Below are positions 5,889 through 8,035 of a stretch of DNA of 8,035 nt, one piece after another. Below the pieces are notes generated by a model. The model did no database searches. It saw nothing but the letters and a program-made list of their open reading frames with translations, and had not been told where the DNA came from. The stretch lies in contig JAURNJ010000088.1 in the NCBI GenBank assembly GCA_030830245.1, positions 1 through 8,035 on the forward strand, written 5' to 3'. How positions within the stretch are numbered: the stretch's first letter is position 1; each line of letters opens with the position of its first letter. Source of the stretch: Novosphingobium sp. (GTDB lineage Bacteria; Pseudomonadota; Alphaproteobacteria; Sphingomonadales; Sphingomonadaceae). Made by a program: the position numbers and the translations under genes.

Positions 5889-7834
5889 CGGCTCTGTATC
5901 TCCGAACACTGGCGCTTGTTGCCGCAACCGGCGCCCTTGTTGCTGCGGGGACGGTCCACGCCCAGTCGGCCAACAACGATGCGACTGCCGAATCGCAGGA
6001 TGCCTTCGGCACCCAGGTCGGCCTCGAAAGCACTGGCACCTATACCGAATTCGATGCGCGCGGCTTCAGTCCGCTCGACGCTGGAAACAGCCGGATAGAG
6101 GGCATCTATTTCGACCAGGTGTGGAACCTTCCGTCCCGACTTCGCCGTTCGACGGCGATCCGCGTGGGTTTCGCGGCTGTAGACACGCCCTTCGTCGCGC
6201 CGACCGGCGTGGTCGACCAGCAACTGCATCCGCGCCCGACAGAGCCGGGTAACACGCTGATCTACAACCGCTACTGGTACGGCGGCTATTTCAACGAGTG
6301 GGAATACCGCCTGCCGCTGAACGACAGGTTCGCCGTGCGCGGCGGCCTGGGCTTTGCCAGGATCGGCCAGTCGGATGGCTCGGACGGGCAGAGCTATGCC
6401 GTCACCCTGCGCGGCTTCGCCCGGATCGGGGACATGGAACTGTCGCCGTTCTACGCGTTCGGAGAGAACACCCGCGACGAGGCAAAGCCGCTTGCCATCG
6501 TCTCGGCAGGCTATCTTCCCGAGGTTCCTCCAAGCCGGAAGTATCTGGGGCAGGACTGGTCTTTCGCGACCAAGGACTATCTCACTGCGGGCGCCACGCT
6601 GAAAGGCGCAGTTATCGGCGACCTGTCCTTTCGCGGCGGCATTTTCCGCTCCGTCAGCGACCGGAAGACCAATATCGCAGAGTTCTATGACATCCGTGCG
6701 GGCGGGGCTCAGGCCCGCCACATCGTGCTGTCCGATCCCGCTCACGATAACCGTTCGACCAGCGGCGAAGGCCTGTTCGTCTGGCGGACCGGAACCAAAG
6801 GAACCAGCCACCGGATCTTTGCCGGGTATCGCGCCCGCGACCGCGTGACCGAGACCGGCGGTTCGCAGGTCTTTGACTTCGGTCTTGTTCCCTATGGCAT
6901 CGGGGACCGACGCCCCAAGCCGGAGTTCGACTTTGGCGAGGTCAATCGCGGCCGTGTGCGCCAGTCATCGTGGATGGCGGCCTATGTCGGCGCGATCGCG
7001 GGTGTGGGCCAGATCAACCTAGGCGTGCAAAAGGCACGGTATCGCGCTTCGATCCGCAATGGCGAGACGGGTGCGGTCGACCGCACCCGCTCGGATCCTT
7101 GGCTGTACAATGCCGCACTGCTGGTCGAACTTTCTCCATCGCTGTCCGCCTATGTCGCAACCCAGCGGGGGTTGGAGGACAGCGGCATCGCGCCCGGCAA
7201 TGCCACCAACCGCGACGAACAGCTTCCTGCAGTCACGTCCAGACAGTACGAAGGCGGTCTGCGCTGGGATTTCGGCAGGGGCCAGCTCGTGCTTGCCGCT
7301 TTCCAGATCACCAAGCCCTATTTCAGCTATGATGCCAGCCGCCGTTTCGTGGTTCTGGGCGATCAGCGCCATCGCGGGGTGGAGGTGTCGCTTGCCGGAC
7401 AGGTGCTCGACCGGCTGCACGTCGTGGCAGGCGCGGTTGTCATGGACCCGGCAGTTACCGGCCCCGGTCGCGAGGCGGGTCTGGTCGGTTCGCGCCCCAC
7501 CGCAGTCCGCAAAGTGTTCGGGCGGGTCGACATGAACTATCGCACCGACCTGCCGGGCAATCTCGTGCTGACCGGAAGCTTCGAATACCGGGGCCGCACT
7601 GCCGCCACCGCTGCACCGATTGCCCATCTTTCCGGCAAGCAACTGATGGTCGATCCGTTCTGGTACGTCGATCTCGGAACCCGCCAGACAGTCCAGATCG
7701 GCAAGACTTCCATCGGCGTGCGGATGATCGTGCGCGACGTGTTCGACAAGGCGGGCTGGTTCGTCACCGCCTCCGATATCGTTGTGCCCTCGCTTCGGCG
7801 CAGCGTATTCGTCAGCGCCACGGTCGATTTCTGA
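5885..7834 (+). CDS. TonB-dependent-receptor-like outer-membrane protein with shortened plug (copy B)
   Basis: A 649-residue paralogue of the preceding gene. Residues 1-27 form a signal peptide with a long Ala/Leu/Val core ending His-Ala-Gln. The mature protein begins SANNDATAES, then DAFGTQVGLESTG, RGFSP at 59-63 and the SRIEGIYFDQ segment, so it has the same reduced plug as copy A, with Glu-Gly in place of Asp-Gly at the usual plug motif. The barrel follows to the C-terminal Val-Asp-Phe, with GDQRHRGVE at 492-500. Differences from copy A gather in segments likely to be surface loops (around 100-112, 180-195 and 285-300), while many strand-like blocks are near identical, so the two may take related but distinct ligands or form a pair. 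The start follows the copy A stop by 10 bases and lacks a strong ribosome site. Outer-membrane location is well supported; TonB dependence and ligand are not. Confidence 0.85.
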   Translation: MTALYLRTLALVAATGALVAAGTVHAQSANNDATAESQDAFGTQVGLESTGTYTEFDARGFSPLDAGNSRIEGIYFDQVWNLPSRLRRSTAIRVGFAAVDTPFVAPTGVVDQQLHPRPTEPGNTLIYNRYWYGGYFNEWEYRLPLNDRFAVRGGLGFARIGQSDGSDGQSYAVTLRGFARIGDMELSPFYAFGENTRDEAKPLAIVSAGYLPEVPPSRKYLGQDWSFATKDYLTAGATLKGAVIGDLSFRGGIFRSVSDRKTNIAEFYDIRAGGAQARHIVLSDPAHDNRSTSGEGLFVWRTGTKGTSHRIFAGYRARDRVTETGGSQVFDFGLVPYGIGDRRPKPEFDFGEVNRGRVRQSSWMAAYVGAIAGVGQINLGVQKARYRASIRNGETGAVDRTRSDPWLYNAALLVELSPSLSAYVATQRGLEDSGIAPGNATNRDEQLPAVTSRQYEGGLRWDFGRGQLVLAAFQITKPYFSYDASRRFVVLGDQRHRGVEVSLAGQVLDRLHVVAGAVVMDPAVTGPGREAGLVGSRPTAVRKVFGRVDMNYRTDLPGNLVLTGSFEYRGRTAATAAPIAHLSGKQLMVDPFWYVDLGTRQTVQIGKTSIGVRMIVRDVFDKAGWFVTASDIVVPSLRRSVFVSATVDF

Positions 7835-7849
7835 GAGCAGACGCGGAAA

Positions 7850-7873
7850 GGGCCGCACCTTGCGGCGCGGCCC
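7850..7873. terminator. GC-rich hairpin between convergent genes, possible bidirectional terminator
   Basis: GGGCCGC (7850-7856) pairs with GCGGCCC (7867-7873), a 7-bp stem with a 10-base loop. An alternative stem GCCGCA (7852-7857) with TGCGGC (7861-7866) has a three-base loop. On the - strand a short TTT follows; on the + strand no T-run follows. It lies 16 bases after the copy B stop and about 27 bases after the end of the - strand SDR. Confidence 0.5.
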
Positions 7874-7900
7874 CTCCACTATTGGTAATGCTTTCGGCCC

Positions 7901-8035
7901 TTACTTTGGCGGCATGCGGATGGCGCCGTCGATGCGCCAGAGCTGGCCGTTCATGTAGGTGTTGCGCACCAGTTCGAGCACCAGCGAGCCGAATTCCTCC
8001 GGCTTGCCGAGCCGCTTGGGGAAAGGCACCGACTT
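7901..8035 (-). CDS. C-terminus of an SDR of the 3-hydroxyacyl-CoA dehydrogenase (HSD10-like) type; 5' part outside window
   Basis: The reverse strand is open from the right edge to a TAA at 7901-7903, giving 44 residues: SVPFPKRLGKPEEFGSLV, then LELVRNTYMNGQ, and finally LWRIDGAIRMPPK. This matches the C-terminal end typical of SDRs that oxidise 3-hydroxyacyl-CoA or 3-hydroxy-2-methylbutyryl-CoA (the FPKRLG-x-PEEF, N-x-Y-x-NG and R-x-DGAIRM elements). Cofactor motif and catalytic Ser-Tyr-Lys would lie outside. It points towards the receptor pair and is not part of that operon. Fatty-acid or branched-chain acyl-CoA breakdown is the family role; the exact substrate cannot be told from this fragment. 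Confidence 0.85.
   Translation of the reverse strand, partial: KSVPFPKRLGKPEEFGSLVLELVRNTYMNGQLWRIDGAIRMPPK

Larger units (their letters stand above)
3919..7834 (+). repeat. Tandem gene duplication: two paralogous outer-membrane receptor-like genes
   Basis: The two genes align over their full length with about half the residues identical by eye and almost no gaps in the first 60 residues: Arg59-Gly60-Phe61 has the same number in both. Shared blocks include the DAFGT-x-VGLESTG segment, RYLGQDW versus KYLGQDW, STSGEG, INLG-x-QKARYRA, RGLEDSG, AAFQITKP and GDQRHRG. Nucleotide matches are only patchy (for example the stretch coding AAFQITKP near 5335-5358 and 7295-7318), so the duplication is old. 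Confidence 0.85.

Noticed and set aside
5008..6811. Overlapping reverse-strand frames (5008-6039 and 5699-6811) spanning the copy A/B junction
   Set aside because: They lie opposite coding sequence, overlap each other and lack any plausible ribosome site or domain.
7019..7879. Reverse-strand frame of 286 codons opposite the end of copy B
   Set aside because: It would start inside the terminator-like hairpin region and run antisense to a clear barrel C-terminus; no domain seen.

Overview
The window is GC-rich DNA from what looks like an alphaproteobacterium, most likely a sphingomonad (Novosphingobium, Sphingobium or Erythrobacter relatives). This rests on codon use, on the style of the TonB-receptor-like proteins and on the short-chain dehydrogenase types. 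It is a judgement from protein sequence character, not from a database match. Coding density is very high: six genes run on the + strand and one partial gene runs on the - strand at the right edge. I see no tRNA, rRNA, CRISPR array, insertion sequence or phage gene.

Left part (1-2961). The window opens inside a class II (plant/mycobacterial-type) DAHP synthase, the first enzyme of the shikimate pathway, of which only the C-terminal half is present. Forty-four bases later begins an egtB-egtD pair separated by 2 bases. EgtD trimethylates histidine to hercynine. EgtB is a non-heme iron sulfoxide synthase that joins hercynine to a cysteine-type thiol. Together they form the core of ergothioneine biosynthesis. 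No egtA, egtC or egtE is present here, so the thiol donor and the final C-S lyase must come from elsewhere.

Middle (3040-3831). A classical NADP(H)-type short-chain dehydrogenase/reductase with its own good ribosome binding site follows a 78-base gap. Its substrate is not evident.

Right part (3919-7834). Two tandem paralogous outer-membrane proteins of about 650 residues each have clean signal peptides and a C-terminal Val-Asp-Phe. They resemble TonB-dependent receptors, but the N-terminal plug is reduced to about 50 residues around an Arg-Gly-Phe motif, and no convincing TonB box is visible. The second starts 10 bases after the first ends, with a 3-codon mini-ORF overlapping its start codon, which suggests translational coupling. 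This pair is the most unusual part of the window.

Right edge (7901-8035, - strand). The C-terminus of a second, unrelated SDR of the 3-hydroxyacyl-CoA dehydrogenase (HSD10-like) type converges on the receptor pair. A GC-rich hairpin between them may act as a terminator for both directions.

How the genes relate: egtB and egtD clearly work together. The link of the DAHP synthase, the SDR and the receptor pair to ergothioneine is by position only. A role of the receptors in moving ergothioneine or a related betaine or thiol is a hypothesis, not a finding.
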